Shown one piece after another: positions 12,191 to 25,870 of a stretch of DNA of 64,000 bases. The notes below the pieces were generated by a model, which ran no database searches, was not told the DNA's origin, and saw only the letters and a list, made by a program, of their open reading frames with translations. Origin of the DNA: Plectrocnemia conspersa (lineage: Eukaryota; Arthropoda; Insecta; Trichoptera; Polycentropodidae); assembly GCA_009617715.1 (NCBI GenBank), contig VTFK01000068.1, positions 1,364,001-1,428,000 of the forward strand. The letters are read 5' to 3'. The number at the start of each line of letters is the position of its first letter. The first letter of the stretch is position 1. The position numbers and the translations under genes are program-made.

Positions 12191-15100
12191 GCTTTCGATT
12201 TTTTTTACCAATTAATAGTAACTCCATCACATGCGTAATTAATACTTCAAATTAAGTAACTAAGTTACTAACGCGTATAAATCAGGTGAGATAATACAAT
12301 GGTTACTTAAAAATAGGACCAAAGATAAAAATGAAATACTGTAACTAATGTTAAATTGTCGTGATGATCTTTTATTATCATCAGAGTCCATCCAGTCAGA
12401 TGATTGAATTTAATATGTTTTATTCTTAATAAAGAAGACAGTATTTTTATAATAAATAGATGGTTTAAATGTCCCACTTAAGAGTATGTACAAATAAAGT
12501 TCAAGTGCAAATTCGAGACACTCGAAATATTAAAATAAAGAGAGGTCAAAGCACTTGGCGACTTGATGTTGATAATATTTAGCAGTTCATCACTAAATAT
12601 AAGATAACACTTGACAACATTTTAGTACTATACTTACCACAAAAATAAAATAAATTGATTTACATCTATTTTATTTTTAATAATTTTAATCGTTTTTTAA
12701 TATTAATTTTTTTAAACCTTATTTATATACTTTGGATTACATTATTTTTAGTATAAGATCGCAAAAAAATTAAACAAAAACATATTTATTTTTGTTGTGT
12801 AAAATTGTGCTAAGTAGCTCAATTTAAGAAGCATACAAAAAATAAAATAATATACTAGTTAATTGAAAAAATATACTGAAGGATGGTATGATACAAATAA
12901 TAAATCTTTTCTGCATCATTAAGAGCTAAAGAGGCCAAAGAAATATTATTTAATAGCTAAATGTAATTGCTTAGTAAAAGAATAGAAAATAAATTATTCT
13001 AGAAAGAAAATGTATTGAATTGTGTTGACTCTTTTCCACCCCATTTGCCACTTAAATGTAATAACGATATTTCTTGAAACCACTTTAAATATATAAATCG
13101 TTATGATCTTTCTAAAAAAATATATAAAAAAAAGTGGGCTTATCAAATGATAGTTCGATTAATTATACGTTTTTGAGTGCATCCGAAAAACATATTTTCT
13201 TCAGTTTTGAGCCAAGTGTCGACACTTTGCTTAACGCCCGAGGACTCGTATACGAGTCTTGAAAGAACATTGTTTAGTGGCTAGGCATGAGTCCTACGAC
13301 GTGCGTTTTCTTTTATTAAAAAAATACTGTTTATCTCTATATGATAATCAAAGATGGTAGTATACTATTTCAAGGTACTATCAAATAAAAAAATAATTAA
13401 ATTTTACTTCAAATTTTTGTAAAAAGAGTCGTCTTATCCCATTGCGACTCCTTTTTGGGGCACGTGTATTTTTTTATGAAATGTATGAATCATAATTACT
13501 ATTTCATATAAAAAATAATATTTTATGTTACACTTTTGAACAGAAATAAATTTCAGGGTGTCTGGCTAGGTAAATGTAAATCCAATCCAATCAAAATAAA
13601 TCGAAACACTCCGGTTGACAGTACATACATCAATTAACAAAGTATTTCAACCTAAAATTCTATGTTATTGTAAAATTAAAAAATAAAATGATTACAGTGT
13701 ATGTAGATAAATTAGATAGCACAGTAATCAAACAACTTCCAAAAAATTCTTCCATTAACTTACGAACATTTTTACCGAGTGTTTGTTATTTGAAATTCCT
13801 CACTATTTGAAAATCGCAATGATTCAGAGATCAAGAAACCAGGGGGAAAAAATCTACAATTCGGATAAATGTGTGTAAACCGAAAATGGTCGCAATGGTT
13901 AACAAACCAGTTATTTATCATTTAATAATATGAATGTTTAAATGCTTCTATAATTTTTTTATAAACGATTTATAAAAAATATCCGTTTATAATATGATAT
14001 AATTTGCACTCACCAAATTTTTCCGCGTCCTTTTTCTGCTTACAACTGTCACGGACACATTCACTTTCATCATTACACTTATAAACACTTATAAATACAC
14101 TTATAAACACTATTTATATATATTTTTATTATTTACACTTTTATATTTATTTTAATTTTTTTTTTTTCACACATTTTTCCCCACTTTTTATTTTTATTGG
14201 CTGATGGTTTTCCAGCTTATCCGGAAGCCTTTCTGGTGGATCGACAGCACGGGCACTGGTGAAATGTCTTCAGAATCGATAGATTCCATTGAATTCTGCA
14301 TCAATCCTTTAGCCTTACTCAAAAATAAATGTTTGAATTTAATTTTTCCGTTACAATTAAAATTTTGATAGACACTGAACGAATAAAACAATGAAACAAA
14401 TGAAGAAAAACTTTTTTGTTTATTCCATTATTTTTCGAAATAAATAACTAGTATAAAGATCGGCGCGATCAACACCTCATATATTATATTTATTACAGTC
14501 CATTATATATCTAGACTTACATATTGTAAGGCCGGTCGTTCTGGTTTTTTCTCCGTGTCTATCATCTGGCTTTTATGAAAAGTAGATATCACTCTGAAAT
14601 CTCTTTTCTTATTTGTTTTTCAAATTTGAATAAGCGTTTTACCTTTTCTGCCATATTTCATCAAATTTTATATTTTTGATATTCTGGCAGACCCTTATTT
14701 TTCCGGATTGTTCCACAGTCATATATTTGTGTAAATAAAAATAATAGATAGTGCATCATCGAGGGTCTGTGCCCCCGGATAATGCGCTCCGTAAACTGTC
14801 ATTATTAGTGTTAAATATAATAAAGGTATTTTTTGATAATTAAATTACTTGTTTGATTATATGGCTTGAATTGCGTCTCTATCGGCAATCTAAGACCCCG
14901 AAAATTATATATTTTTATATTGTTATTAAGGATAGTTTTCCATATGTATAATATTTTCATCACTGAAATCAAAAGATCACTGAAATAATAAAATATTATG
15001 CTAATGAAAATGTACACAATAATCTTGTTATTGTTTATATAAATAAATATAGTACTTCCTTAACAACGCTGATAAGACAGTAATTTCACGTAATAAGTGT

Positions 15101-16899
15101 GTCATATAAAACTTTATTTAAAGATAAAATTTTAATTAATTAACATTTATATAACACGTTAAAGTATAATAGCAGTAATTATTATTTATCATTATTAAAT
15201 TAAAGTTAATTGCAATCAATTAAATGAAAAAAATATTAATAATTGGTTATCACGACTCAATAAAAATATTTAATAATGAATATAATACATTTTAATAATT
15301 AGTAATATACTAAGATATTACTACTTAAATAAAATACATATTTTTATATTACTATGATTATTAAAATATGCATTAATTTGTGTCTAATGTATAGTCAAGC
15401 GACAATGTTACTTAATTTTTATTCAATGTTGCATCATCCGATATACGAAAAAACGCGAAAAGACGTCGTCAGCACAAATTTATATATTATCATACATTAT
15501 GTTACGTATTCTGACTAGGGTTACCAACAATCACTGATTGAGTCAAATTTTAAGTTGGTTAAGTCTGAATGAGTTGGTAAACAGTATCCTTTCTTGCCTT
15601 CAATCTTTAAGTCTGACGTCTTTTTCAGTGACATTTCTTGCTCTGTTTAATCAATTCTTATATATATATATAAAAAAAATAATCAAAAACTGTACGAATG
15701 TGCTAATTATACCAAAATACTTGCTTAAGTATTGTCTTTAAATATTTTTCTAATCTAAAGTCTTTAAATATTTTTAATAGTATCTCTTTTTACATATTTT
15801 CATAATATCGCTCCCTATACGAGTTTTTAACAAAATGCGAGCGTTATAAAAAAAACTTATTACATATGTAAAATCACGAATTTTCGGCATTAATTTAACG
15901 AATGACCGACCTTCACCGATATTATATATAAATATGCTAATATGTAGGAAGCGAATCTCATAAATGTTATACGTGAGACGATTTTATTCGTCTCACCTGT
16001 TCACACCGGTCGAAGAGACCATCTCCATCTCGTCCTCCATTTTTATATCCCACGACGACAACTTTAGATATTGTTCACAGATTCATAAGATGAATAAATT
16101 TGCGCGAAGATTTCCGCTTGTGAACAATACATTCCATATCTATAAACAATTCACAATCATCAACAGGAAGAAAACTCCCCACAGGAAAATCACGAAAAAC
16201 CACTTCCTATACAGATTTGCTCTTTGCTGATTAAATAATACATTTAGGACTATTGATTAGGATACAAATAGGAGTGCTAATAAATACAAAATATACAATA
16301 TGCGTGTTCAAAAATCACGCAAAAGTTCGTTTAATTAAACTGAACAATCTATTAGCATATTTTAACAAGAAAAATTTCGATTCATATTTAAATATACTTA
16401 ATTACTTCCATCTTTCAAAATTATATTCATTATATTTTTGTATTCCTGAATGAATGAATCTACAGATAATTTTATATGTTGGTAAATCATAAGGAATCAA
16501 ATTAAGTAATAGTAAAATAATACATATCATGGAATAGTATTCTCGAACATATTTCAATCGCTATTATTGTAAAAAAACATTGCATTTTTCCTCGAAATTG
16601 ATAAACCTATACAACATAGAAACATAAATTATAGCAGCAATATGTATTTGATTAAATTTATACATAATTTTTTTAACATCTGGTGTATAACTTACAATGA
16701 AGGGAGAAGGGAGTAAACTAAATTTTGACAGTTTATATATATGTTATTTTGTTATTATTTTTAGATGTTGGCAATTTTTGTTTATCTGTGATATTTTAGA
16801 TTCTGTACAATTCCAACAATGCAGTTCAAATTAAATTTGTATGACTAATTAAACTCGTTTAAAAGTTATATTAAGGCTCCTCTACATTTTTATGAAATA
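12191..16899. other. AT-rich DNA with few landmarks
   Basis: Apart from the 16-bp palindrome at 13243-13258, the exon-like pieces at 14015-14395 and a GC-richer patch at 14520-14800, no feature was recognised. Confidence 0.5.
14015..14395 (-). CDS. Unassigned coding-like pieces with possible splice donor
   Basis: On the minus strand, 14391-14194 is open for 65 codons and ends ESIDSEDISPVPVLSIHQK, GFRISWKTISQ before a stop and an A-rich tract. Further down, NDESECVRDSCKQKKDAEKF runs into a good donor-like G/GTGAGTG near 14015. The two are separated by low-complexity TTATAAGTG repeats. They may be exon-like pieces of one gene or of an unknown retroelement; neither is recognised. Confidence 0.25.
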
Positions 16900-18060
16900 A
16901 AAAAAGTTTTTTTTTATTTAAGATCTTTGGAAGTTTATTTTTTAGTTACTTTTTGTTAACATTTGCATACTTTCCAAAATGATTATAGTCGCTCGTAATA
17001 AATTTAAATAAAATATTTTTTTGTGTAAAAATAATTGATTATGCAAATTTATAGGCGTTTTTAAGTTAAGAGTAACAAATGTAAACTATTTATTAAACTA
17101 AATTCAGGCTCTTTTTGATATTTAAAATCACAACAAAAAAACTTTGGTTCATTTTTTGTTACCAAATTTAAAAAAATCTATTTTTTTAGTAGTTTGTTCA
17201 GTTAAGAACGTATTAATTCAAAAAAAAAAATTTTATATATTATAACAGCGATTTAAAGCATAATTTTATGGATGACACTGATTTTTTTCAATTTCCTTAT
17301 TCTTTAGACACATTCAGTTTATTTTATTTTATATTACTTTAATTTTAAATTTTATTATTAATGATTTTTGTATTTATTAAAATATACAATAATATTATAC
17401 ATATTACATATCAAAATTATTCAAAACTTAAGTTTAAACTCTATAGATAATTATAAAGTAGAAAAAGTATTTTTCTTCATTTAAAGTCACTACAAAAAAT
17501 CTTAAAAAAATAGTTTTTCTGTAAATTTGTTTAAGTTTTTTTTAAATTTGTTCAAGTTTTTTTATAATAATTTAAAATTAAGTACAAATGTAAATTATTG
17601 TTCGCGCATTAAAAATAAAAACTCACCAAAAAAATACTAAGCTATGTACATGTTAACAAAAAATGTTATGCACTGATAAAAACACTATTAATAAGTCACT
17701 TTTTTGTTATCTTAATTTTACATTGTTTTTAGATTTCATTTTTTTCTTATTTCCTATATTTTTCAACACAAAATTTTAAATTATAGTTTTGCATTTTCAT
17801 TGTTATTTAAATATATTACAATACTGATTCAAAAGCTATGTTTTAAACTACTTTATATTTTAATTTTCAGGTAGAAAAAATATTTTTGATATTTAAAATC
17901 ACTACACAAAACTCTTGGTGTTTTTTCAAAATATATTTTTTTTGTCAAAATATGCAAACTTTTTTTAATTATTATAGTCTTAACTTATTTTATCAAATGT
18001 AATTTATTTCACTAGTAATAAATTTGAATTAAATTATAAACAAATTAATACTTAATGATC
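16900..18060. repeat. Decayed tandem repeat, unit about 360-420 bp
   Basis: A recurring landmark is TTTAAAATCACAACAAAAAA-CTTTGG near 17121, TTTAAAGTCACTACAAAAAA near 17481 and TTTAAAATCACTACACAAAA-CTCTTGG near 17900. Between them, blocks such as CAAATGTAAA(C/T)TATT and TAATAAATTTRAATTAAA also recur. A partial first unit begins near 16925. The units are strongly diverged and extremely AT-rich. Confidence 0.5.
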
Positions 18061-19099
18061 AATTTTGTAATTGTAACGATGTACCATCAAAACATAACAA
18101 ACTTAGTTACAGTCTTTTTATTATATAATAAGTATTATAAATGAGCCATATGCAATATGTTGTATTCAATAACGTGACAATTGTTTTATTGTAGTGATTT
18201 ATTAAATATACTATAATGTTATAGTTTTCAGCATTTAAAAATTGATGTAGTCGTTTTTGTCATAACAGTTTCCCAAATCATCTAGATTTGTTAAGTAATC
18301 AAGTGAGAATAAGAACATTGATCACCTCCCTTTTCCCAATCGTAACTCCCTTTTCTAAATCTTTTCGTAAATTACACTTCACTTTCGACGTATACGAGAG
18401 CTCATTATAATTCAGACTGAACTCACATTCAAGAAAAGCTTTCGCCGAATCGACAAAGATGACAATTGAAACCAGAAAAGAGCAGCTGTTATTTTTTGTT
18501 TTCAACAATATAATTGAAATATGTATAAATTATAAGCTTATTTTAAATTTGTAATTAACAGTTTTTTTAGCATATTTGTTACAGTAAATTTTATTATTTA
18601 TACGGCTGGTTTGCAATCTTGCAATTTTTATTATTTAATAAATTGTAAATTGTACGTAATCATAGGTAAAACTTTGCTGAGTAAAATTAATCAGAAACAC
18701 ACATCAGACAATTGCATTTTTGTAAAAAAAATATAGCGAAATGATGCACATACCGCCGTCATCTTTCAGACAATGGGTAATAATTTTTTTTATTAGATAG
18801 TCACGCATTAAAATTAATTCGAATATAACAATTTTTTTTAAATAAAACTCCCGAAGATATAAAGTCACGTGTGATCAAGAATACAATTTCAGCAGATATA
18901 AGTTTAATTTTACATTTAATGTTTATGTATGGTTATATGTGGCAACTTATTACATACTCATTATATAATATTAGTACCATAGATGATTTATGATCCCAAA
19001 CAATATGCTTATATTCCATATTATATATCATAAATGCTATATATTTGAAAGTATATAATACATTCAATTAGGAAATATTTCGTTTAAAAAGATCGCAAA

Positions 19100-19560
19100 T
19101 CTTCATTTTATTTTGTCCGACGAACGTTTTTCTTGAGATGAGATTCATTCCGTTCTTCTCGTAAAAATATTAGCAGTAAAGTAGGAAAATTCCACAGTGA
19201 GCCGCAATTTTTTGTAGCATATCTGACTAGTTCTTATTCTCATATTATATACGGCATATCGGATTTTCCAGCACGCGACTATCGACGGCAAAGAAAAGCC
19301 GGAAAGCCTAATTTCCATATCCCTCTTCCCGCCCGCCGTATAATGTAGCACAATAGGCGTGCGAGCGAAAAAATCGCATAAATAATAAAGCACTGAAACG
19401 GTACAGCCGCGCCGCCACTGAAATAACTATGCCGTTTAGTTCTTTATTTAGTTCTTATTTTCGTTTTGATTGATAGTTTATAAATACATGGGAGCACATT
19501 GGAACCGGGTTGCGGAAGACGCAGTTTACTCGAAAGATTTACCATCACACGAACCGTGAC
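19100..19560. promoter_or_regulatory. Possible cis-regulatory stretch
   Basis: The stretch is GC-richer than its flanks, with CTTCCCGCCCGCCGTATAAT, TCGCATAAATAATAAAGC and CAGCCGCGCCGCC. CATAAA-type motifs resemble posterior homeodomain sites. No gene was seen. Confidence 0.18.
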
Positions 19561-19880
19561 CTTAGTCATAGTAAATAAATACGAAATATTTATGAATTAT
19601 ATTTAGATGACTACAGCACACACTAAATATATATTTAGCACTTAATATTTTACTATTTTCAAAGAAGGAATGTTGATCGCAAAAATATGTATGTACATAT
19701 AAGCGATTAGATTTTTTAATAATAGGTTGAGGCATACCTTTTGACGTATCTCTTCGACGCGACGCTATGAAAAAACGTAACACTTCCTAGTCAGGAATAT
19801 TTTAAAGTAAAGAGAAAATTCAAGTTAAAATCAAAAATTTTGTTCGATTAGCAACACTGTTTTCACTGAAAGTAGTGTAT

Positions 19881-20915
19881 TTTCTCGAGAAAAATACCAA
19901 ACCAATTTTTTTTATTTTTCAAGAAATTTAATGATTTCTTAATAATTTTTAAAGAGCCCTTCTTTAATAAAAAAGATAATTTGTACGGATATTTTTAAAT
20001 GTTTTACAAACGGTTATTTTACACCGCTGAATAAGAAAAGGTGGGCCAGTGATAGATGTTTAAAAATATGCATGCTTTCTTGAATGTATAAAATGTCCGC
20101 GTAACAGGCAGATTGCAAAAATGTATGGAGACTTACAAGTGATTTTTTTTCCACCGAAAATTTCTCAACAAATATAGCCGAATCCGCTTTAGATGTTATG
20201 TACACTTTAAAAAGTTATTTTAAAAATAATGTATCTAGCAATATATTTTAATAAACGATATATGTTTTAGCATTCTTCAAGATCTGGTGTATTTTAATTA
20301 CTATGAATAATATAATTTACATGCTTAAATATTGGCAAAAAATTATTTCAAAATTAAAAACAATAAAGATGTTTTACATATACAGTGAAATCTCATGGGA
20401 TCGAAGAAAAACTTCGTTATACTGAAAATTCGTTATATTGAATGTAAGGAAGATGACATATTTTTGTTTTATTTTTAATTACCATACAGCGTCAAAATAA
20501 CCTCTTACAAAATTGACAGATCGTTTTTTTGTCCATTTTTAAGGATACTAATGAACACAATAAAATTTCTTACAAAATGTTTTTTTTTAAATGTTTGAGG
20601 ATCTGCAAAACGCCTTGAATGTCGCTTATGAACAACATCCGGCATACGCCAAGTCAAAGACGAACTGAATTCGGAGAAATATTGTGTCAAGTTAGATCAA
20701 AATATTTCGTTACACTGAGATCAGTCTTCGTTACAATGAAAACATTTTACAGATTGAAGATTCGTTATACTGGGAATTTCACTGCATAAATATATCTACA
20801 ATTATATACTGTATTATTTTAAGCAAATACTACAGCTTATATAATATATATTTTTTTACTTAACAAAATTCTCAAGAAAATCGAGAAGTGAAAATTAAAA
20901 TTCTCATTTTTCGAA
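19881..20915 (+). mobile_element. TTTCTCGAGAA-family non-autonomous element, copy 1
   Basis: The element begins TTTCTCGAGAAAAATACCAA and ends near AAATTCTCATTTTTCGAA, so the ends are roughly inverted (TTCTCGAGAAA...TGAGAATTT). Internal landmarks shared with the 55.8-kb copy are AAATATGCATGCTTTCTT, GATTGCAAAAATGTATGG and ATATTTTAATAAACGATA. It is interrupted by the CAGTGAAA MITE at 20383-20784. No protein is encoded. Superfamily is unknown; the end structure hints at a DNA transposon. Confidence 0.72.
20383..20784. mobile_element. CAGTGAAA-ended MITE, copy 2, nested in another element
   Basis: This copy starts CAGTGAAATCTCATGG after TA at 20381-20382 and ends GGAATTTCACTG at 20784. It aligns over its length with the 9.6-kb copy, including the internal CAAGCGACATTCAA-type stretch and the GAGATCAGT near-terminal motif. 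It sits inside the TTTCTCGAGAA-family element at 19881-20915, splitting it, so it inserted later than that element. Confidence 0.82.
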
Positions 20916-22139
20916 AAAAAAAAACCTTGCTGAAAGGCGTGCAAGCGGTCATGAACTGACCTGTCCTAGCTCAAAAATTACATAATTGGGCTTTCGCTTC
21001 AGCATACTACACGGACCTCCTACCTACGCTGTCGCGATTGACCGCCGGATAAACCGGCGCAGAATTATTGATGGTCTTTAGGTTGACTAACCATTTTAAG
21101 GACAAGCGAATATTGTGAATGGGGTTGCGATCGGTTGCATTCCGCTTATCCAAAAATCATGGAGCAAAAAGGTGTAAATTCTTGTGTTGGCATAAAAATG
21201 CGTTTAGTGATTTTATTATTATGTGCGAAAAAGGAAACTGCTCCTGAATTTCGTCATCTATCTGTTATTGTTTATGATAATGACTAAAATAAATTTTATA
21301 AGAAGTGTTTTAAATCAAAAAGACAAAGGAGTGGAAGGCCATCTGTTCTAAATTAATAAGTTTTAAAATACTAGGCATTTGGAAGTTATGCGCGCGGTGG
21401 GTGCGGGAAAAGAGATCAAGCGCGAGACTTCTATAACTTTGAATCAAGCACTTGTTGTTAACCTTTTGAATAGTGAGTTAATTTATACACATTTACAAAA
21501 TTATTAGTATACGCCTGATAGTTAGTTAATTTTACGTATTTTTTAATAATTATTTCTGTAATTTATTTTTTATTATGATATAGTGCATTTATAGTAAAAA
21601 GTAAAAAAATCAGCGATTCTCAACGTTTTATTGGTTTGATTTATTTTACTATTTTTTTGTATTAGTATTTTTTATTATTAAATTTATATTAATCAATTAT
21701 TAAATTTCGTTAATTTATTTATTATATATATTATTCGGCTTTTGTGAGTTTTTTTAAGTCAATACAGAGGCTTTCAATGTTTCTTAAAAAATTAATACAA
21801 ATTATTTTTTATGTAAATTTATTGGTATTATTTTCTATATAAATCATTTGCATTAATTTTAATTAAATTAATTTTTTTATAATTATAATGTTTTTAATTT
21901 ATTATTTCTTTAACTATCTAGGGTACCGCAAAACAGTGATAAATCGATGACCGTACATGTACGGCGATACTCCCCAAAGGGGTGTTTTAAAGTCAATTGC
22001 TTTAGAAACATTTTGTGGACTTGATCTTTATTTTAAAAACATACATTGTAATTTTTATTATTTTAATATTATTCTTTCATTTAAAGAAAGTCATGTCGAC
22101 AAAAAGTCTGTAATTGTTCAACAGAATATATTGTTCTAA
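20916..22139. other. Unassigned DNA with GC-rich patches
   Basis: Patch 20935-21160 is GC-rich and holds a CGCCGG/CCGGCG hairpin (21043-21059). Palindrome CCGTACATGTACGG lies at 21952-21965. The rest is AT-rich. No gene was seen. Confidence 0.5.
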
Positions 22140-22480
22140 AAGCTTCAGCTACATTGCGCATTCACCTCGGAGCGTTTGAGAAGTATCGTTTCACACCGTC
22201 GACCGGCGTGTGTTTAAAATAGCGTCGTCAGTATGGTAGGAATTTCGAGCCTCTCAAATAGACCTCGAGGTGAACAATCCTCTTTTAATGTTTGTTTTGC
22301 CTACATGCAAAATTCACCTCTGAAGCAGAGGGGTGACCGAAAGTAACGTCAATCGTGAAAAACGATCCGGGCGCCTTCAAAATTTTAATTTTCGCCCACC
22401 CCACGCGACATTTGATATTTGTGCGGCCCAAGGGGTTAAAAACACTCGTCCGACATTTTCCAACCCCCATTCATTCCTTA
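22140..22480. promoter_or_regulatory. Possible promoter or regulatory stretch
   Basis: The GC-richer stretch contains three related AATTCACCTC/ATTCACCTCGG blocks (near 22160, 22310 and, inverted, 22265 GAGGTGAA). Such spaced repeats suggest a factor-binding cluster or a small foldback element. No gene follows that I can identify. Confidence 0.25.
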
Positions 22481-22482
22481 GT

Positions 22483-22508
22483 ACTACCACTACTACTACT
22501 CTACTACA
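22483..22508. repeat. CTA trinucleotide microsatellite
   Basis: CTACCACTACTACTACTCTA is a short imperfect trinucleotide run. Confidence 0.8.
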
Positions 22509-25500
22509 GATGCTGTTTAGATTACACTTTTTTAATTCTTATTTATGGTCCAATTTAAAAGGGATTATAAAAGTGTCGACAAGTGTTTGCCTCAGAAAAA
22601 TTATAATACCCATGTCGGCTGTAAATGGTTTCTGATTCTTTGATTTAGATTATTTATAATGTTGCTTTTAGATGTGACAATGTTTATTGCTGTTTACGAA
22701 TGATTTAATATTAACATTGATGGGTTTATTGGTATTTGTGTCCGAGTTTTAGTTCATTCATCGCAATGGTTATTTTGGCACTGTCTTCACATTTAAATAT
22801 AACTTGTCTATATAAATCCGTTAACTTATATTGCTGTAAAGATGTCTACATACACCGGTAAATGTAAATTTAAATTTTTATTTTCATTTAAAAACATTAA
22901 GACTAACCTAACTCAAAGTTAAATTTATTTTTAAAATATCAATTCTAATTTTTAATGTGTCTTCTTTCCCTAGATAGTACGCGATTTACTGTGTAGTTAC
23001 TGAATAATCTTATTAGGGAATAGATACATATTTGCTTAGTGGTTTCTACAATAATTTTTATAATATTTTCGAGTTATTTTACTATTTTTTACCATATAGC
23101 GTTGCGTAATATGTAATGATATTGTTTAGTTTTTATTTTTATTGTTTTTTATTGTTGCATCGTGCAAGATCAGAAAAAGTAAGAACACCATATTTTGAAT
23201 TAATTTATCGGAATTGAAAATAAATTATTAATCACTAAATACTTTCACCAATACGAACCCACGACATTTAATATACATAAGTATTAATTTAATAGTCATG
23301 TTGGTTAAATTAGGCAATGTTCAATTTATATATAATAGTTAGATTAACATCCAAATCTGTGCATAAAATAATTAGTATTTATTTATTTATTCTAAGTTGG
23401 ACTAAATTTACATAATTGTTTATATTTAATAAAAATAATTAAATTATATATATGTATATGATAACATACCGTCTAATTTTTATAAATACAACATTATCAT
23501 TCTACTGCGATTGGGGGAATTTAGAATACTTTTTTCTTATTCAAATACAATAAGAAATTGCTATTTTATAAATATGTAGATAATACAATTATAATAATAT
23601 ATAAAAGGTGCTATTTATTAAATTATTTAAACATTTAAGTACTGGTATTTTATTATTGTATTATGTACTATTCAAAATCCACTTAGTCGATTATAATAGG
23701 TAATAAATAAAAATAACTTTCAGTTTATATATATGTACTACTTTCAAGTTAACCTGAAAAAGTGATGATTTTATAGAAATGTTTATTGTTTGGGTAGCGT
23801 TTCATTTTACCAAAATATACATGCGTGAAACTAACCTAAGTTAACATAATCTTAGGTGAGGATGGATAAATTTATTATCAAGTGGTTTTATATGAAGTGG
23901 CTATTTTTTATAGAAATAGATACAGAATCTTACTTCTTTTTTTTATCTTGATAATAATGAATACACTATTTGATAATAAAAAATATTATTATTATTGATA
24001 AAATTCTGTAAAAAAGTAATAATATGTAGAATATTAGAATTCAATTTTTTTATTAGTAAATTATAAAAAGAACATCCCAACTGCGCATATTTTGTCTTAG
24101 TCAATTCGTACTAAAATAATTTGCCTAGTATACAAATCTTCTGTGAGCTTGTGCTTAAACTACCTGCACAGTTTGTTATAATTTAGGTCATTCTAACGAC
24201 TATTTTGAACGAACGAAAACAAGTACCAAAAATATCCCACGCAGAGTATTTTTCACAACAATGGAAGAGATATATTGTGACTATACCGTCGCGTTATTAA
24301 TGGGAAATATTGCGTGGACCACCTAATAGCACATACGTCCCAAAGCGTTAATTTTTTTTTATACATATAAGATATTCTCTATTAGCTAAAGTAGCTCATT
24401 ATTAGCGATTTTTTCAATAGAGATTTGTCAGATTTGTCGAACCAGTATTATAAAATATGTGACAAGGAGTCACAGAATCACACGAGCAGAGACAACTTAG
24501 AATATTGCAATCACAAAACCGCATCACAGCCGATAATAATACAACTCGACACTCCCGCGAAAATCTCTGACTTCTAAAATCTGCCATTTAAACTTCACCG
24601 CCTGATTAAATTAATATTTATATATATGTGGTAATTTATATATGTTTATAAGCTTTATTTGGCTGCAAAATTACACTTTTTCAGCCTCGAAACCTAAAAA
24701 TTTATTGATGTATTTAAACCTACATTTCAAGTCGAAACATGTACATACATATAAAAAGTCGATATGATCATATTCTTTTTTTTTTTTATATTTTGAACTA
24801 TTTTATATAAAAAAAAATATTTTCGGTTTAATTAAAATGTAAATATGGTAAAAATAACCAGTTGTTTAATTATTTAATTGTTACTCTTTATATGTGAAAA
24901 GGCTTTAGGGTAAATATATTCGTATAGTGAAAATACTTACTTAAAAACCCTTTTACCCTTATCGCTATGAAAGTGTTCAGATAAGTAAAATATTTAATTA
25001 TTAAAACAATACATTAAATATAAAATCTAAATAAAAAAAAAATAAACCATAAACCACAAAATATAAACATAACTTGACATAGTAGAAAACAATATTCTTA
25101 ATATGCACCTTTTTAGAACATGTTATCAGTATACATAATATTTCCAGTTGTCAATGGTTGTCAAAATTAGATTCAAAATTAGGTAATACATATTTCAAAA
25201 CTAAAATTGATTTTTATTTATTATTAAAAGTTAAGTCTAACAACTGTGCAATATTTTCATCGCCAAGACAATACGTTTCTCAAATAGGTCATTTTGTAAG
25301 TAAATCGGCCCTCGATTGCTCAGTATCTAAACCGGACGCAGGGTCATGAGCCCTAAACACAATATCGTTTCTAATAAAATAGGTCACGGTTTACGCACTC
25401 GTTCGACTCTGTGACCCATTTTCGGTTAGGTTTGTTTACCTGCCTCTTCAAAACAAACTCAACGTACGTATGTTTACATGACTTTTGTATATAAGAAACT

Positions 25501-25688
25501 TTATAATCGACGTTACTATTTATTACGAGGCGTTTAAAAGTAAAAGTAGTCATCTAGCCTTGAAATTTAAATATTTATTCAAATTATTATCTATTTCATT
25601 GCATTTAAAGTAAATTCTGCATACAATATTTTTTTAAAGATACTTGATTTCGGTAAAAAAAATCTTATAAACATACAAACTACAACGG
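22509..25688. other. AT-rich DNA, nothing recognised
   Basis: Long AT-rich stretches carry no repeat family seen elsewhere in the window. Patch 24060-24620 is somewhat more complex but shows no gene. Confidence 0.55.
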
Positions 25689-25696
25689 ATACTCAG

Positions 25697-25870
25697 CAGG
25701 CGCGTACGGTGAGATACATTCCCTTTCGCTCGCTCGCGTGTCAACTGACAAGAGTGAGTGAGAGACAATGGCGTGCGTTATATGCGTTCCGCACGCCCTT
25801 ATCTCTCACTCACTCTCGTCACTTAACACGCGATTGAGCGAAAGAGAACGTATCTCACCGTACGCGCCTG
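25697..25870. mobile_element. Palindromic hAT-type MITE with 8-bp target duplication
   Basis: A 174-bp element is almost one perfect inverted repeat. It starts CAGGCGCGTACGGTGAGATA and ends with the reverse complement. The arms run about 80 bp with roughly ten mismatches around a short centre near 25780. The flanks carry an identical 8-bp duplication, ATACTCAG, at 25689-25696 and 25871-25878. Terminal CAGG plus 8-bp duplication points to mobilisation by a hAT transposase. It has no coding capacity. It is strikingly GC-rich against its surroundings. Confidence 0.92.

Noticed and set aside
22333..22635. Plus frames of 100 and 67 codons
   Set aside because: They are overlapping frames through a microsatellite and GC-richer non-coding DNA, without a domain.
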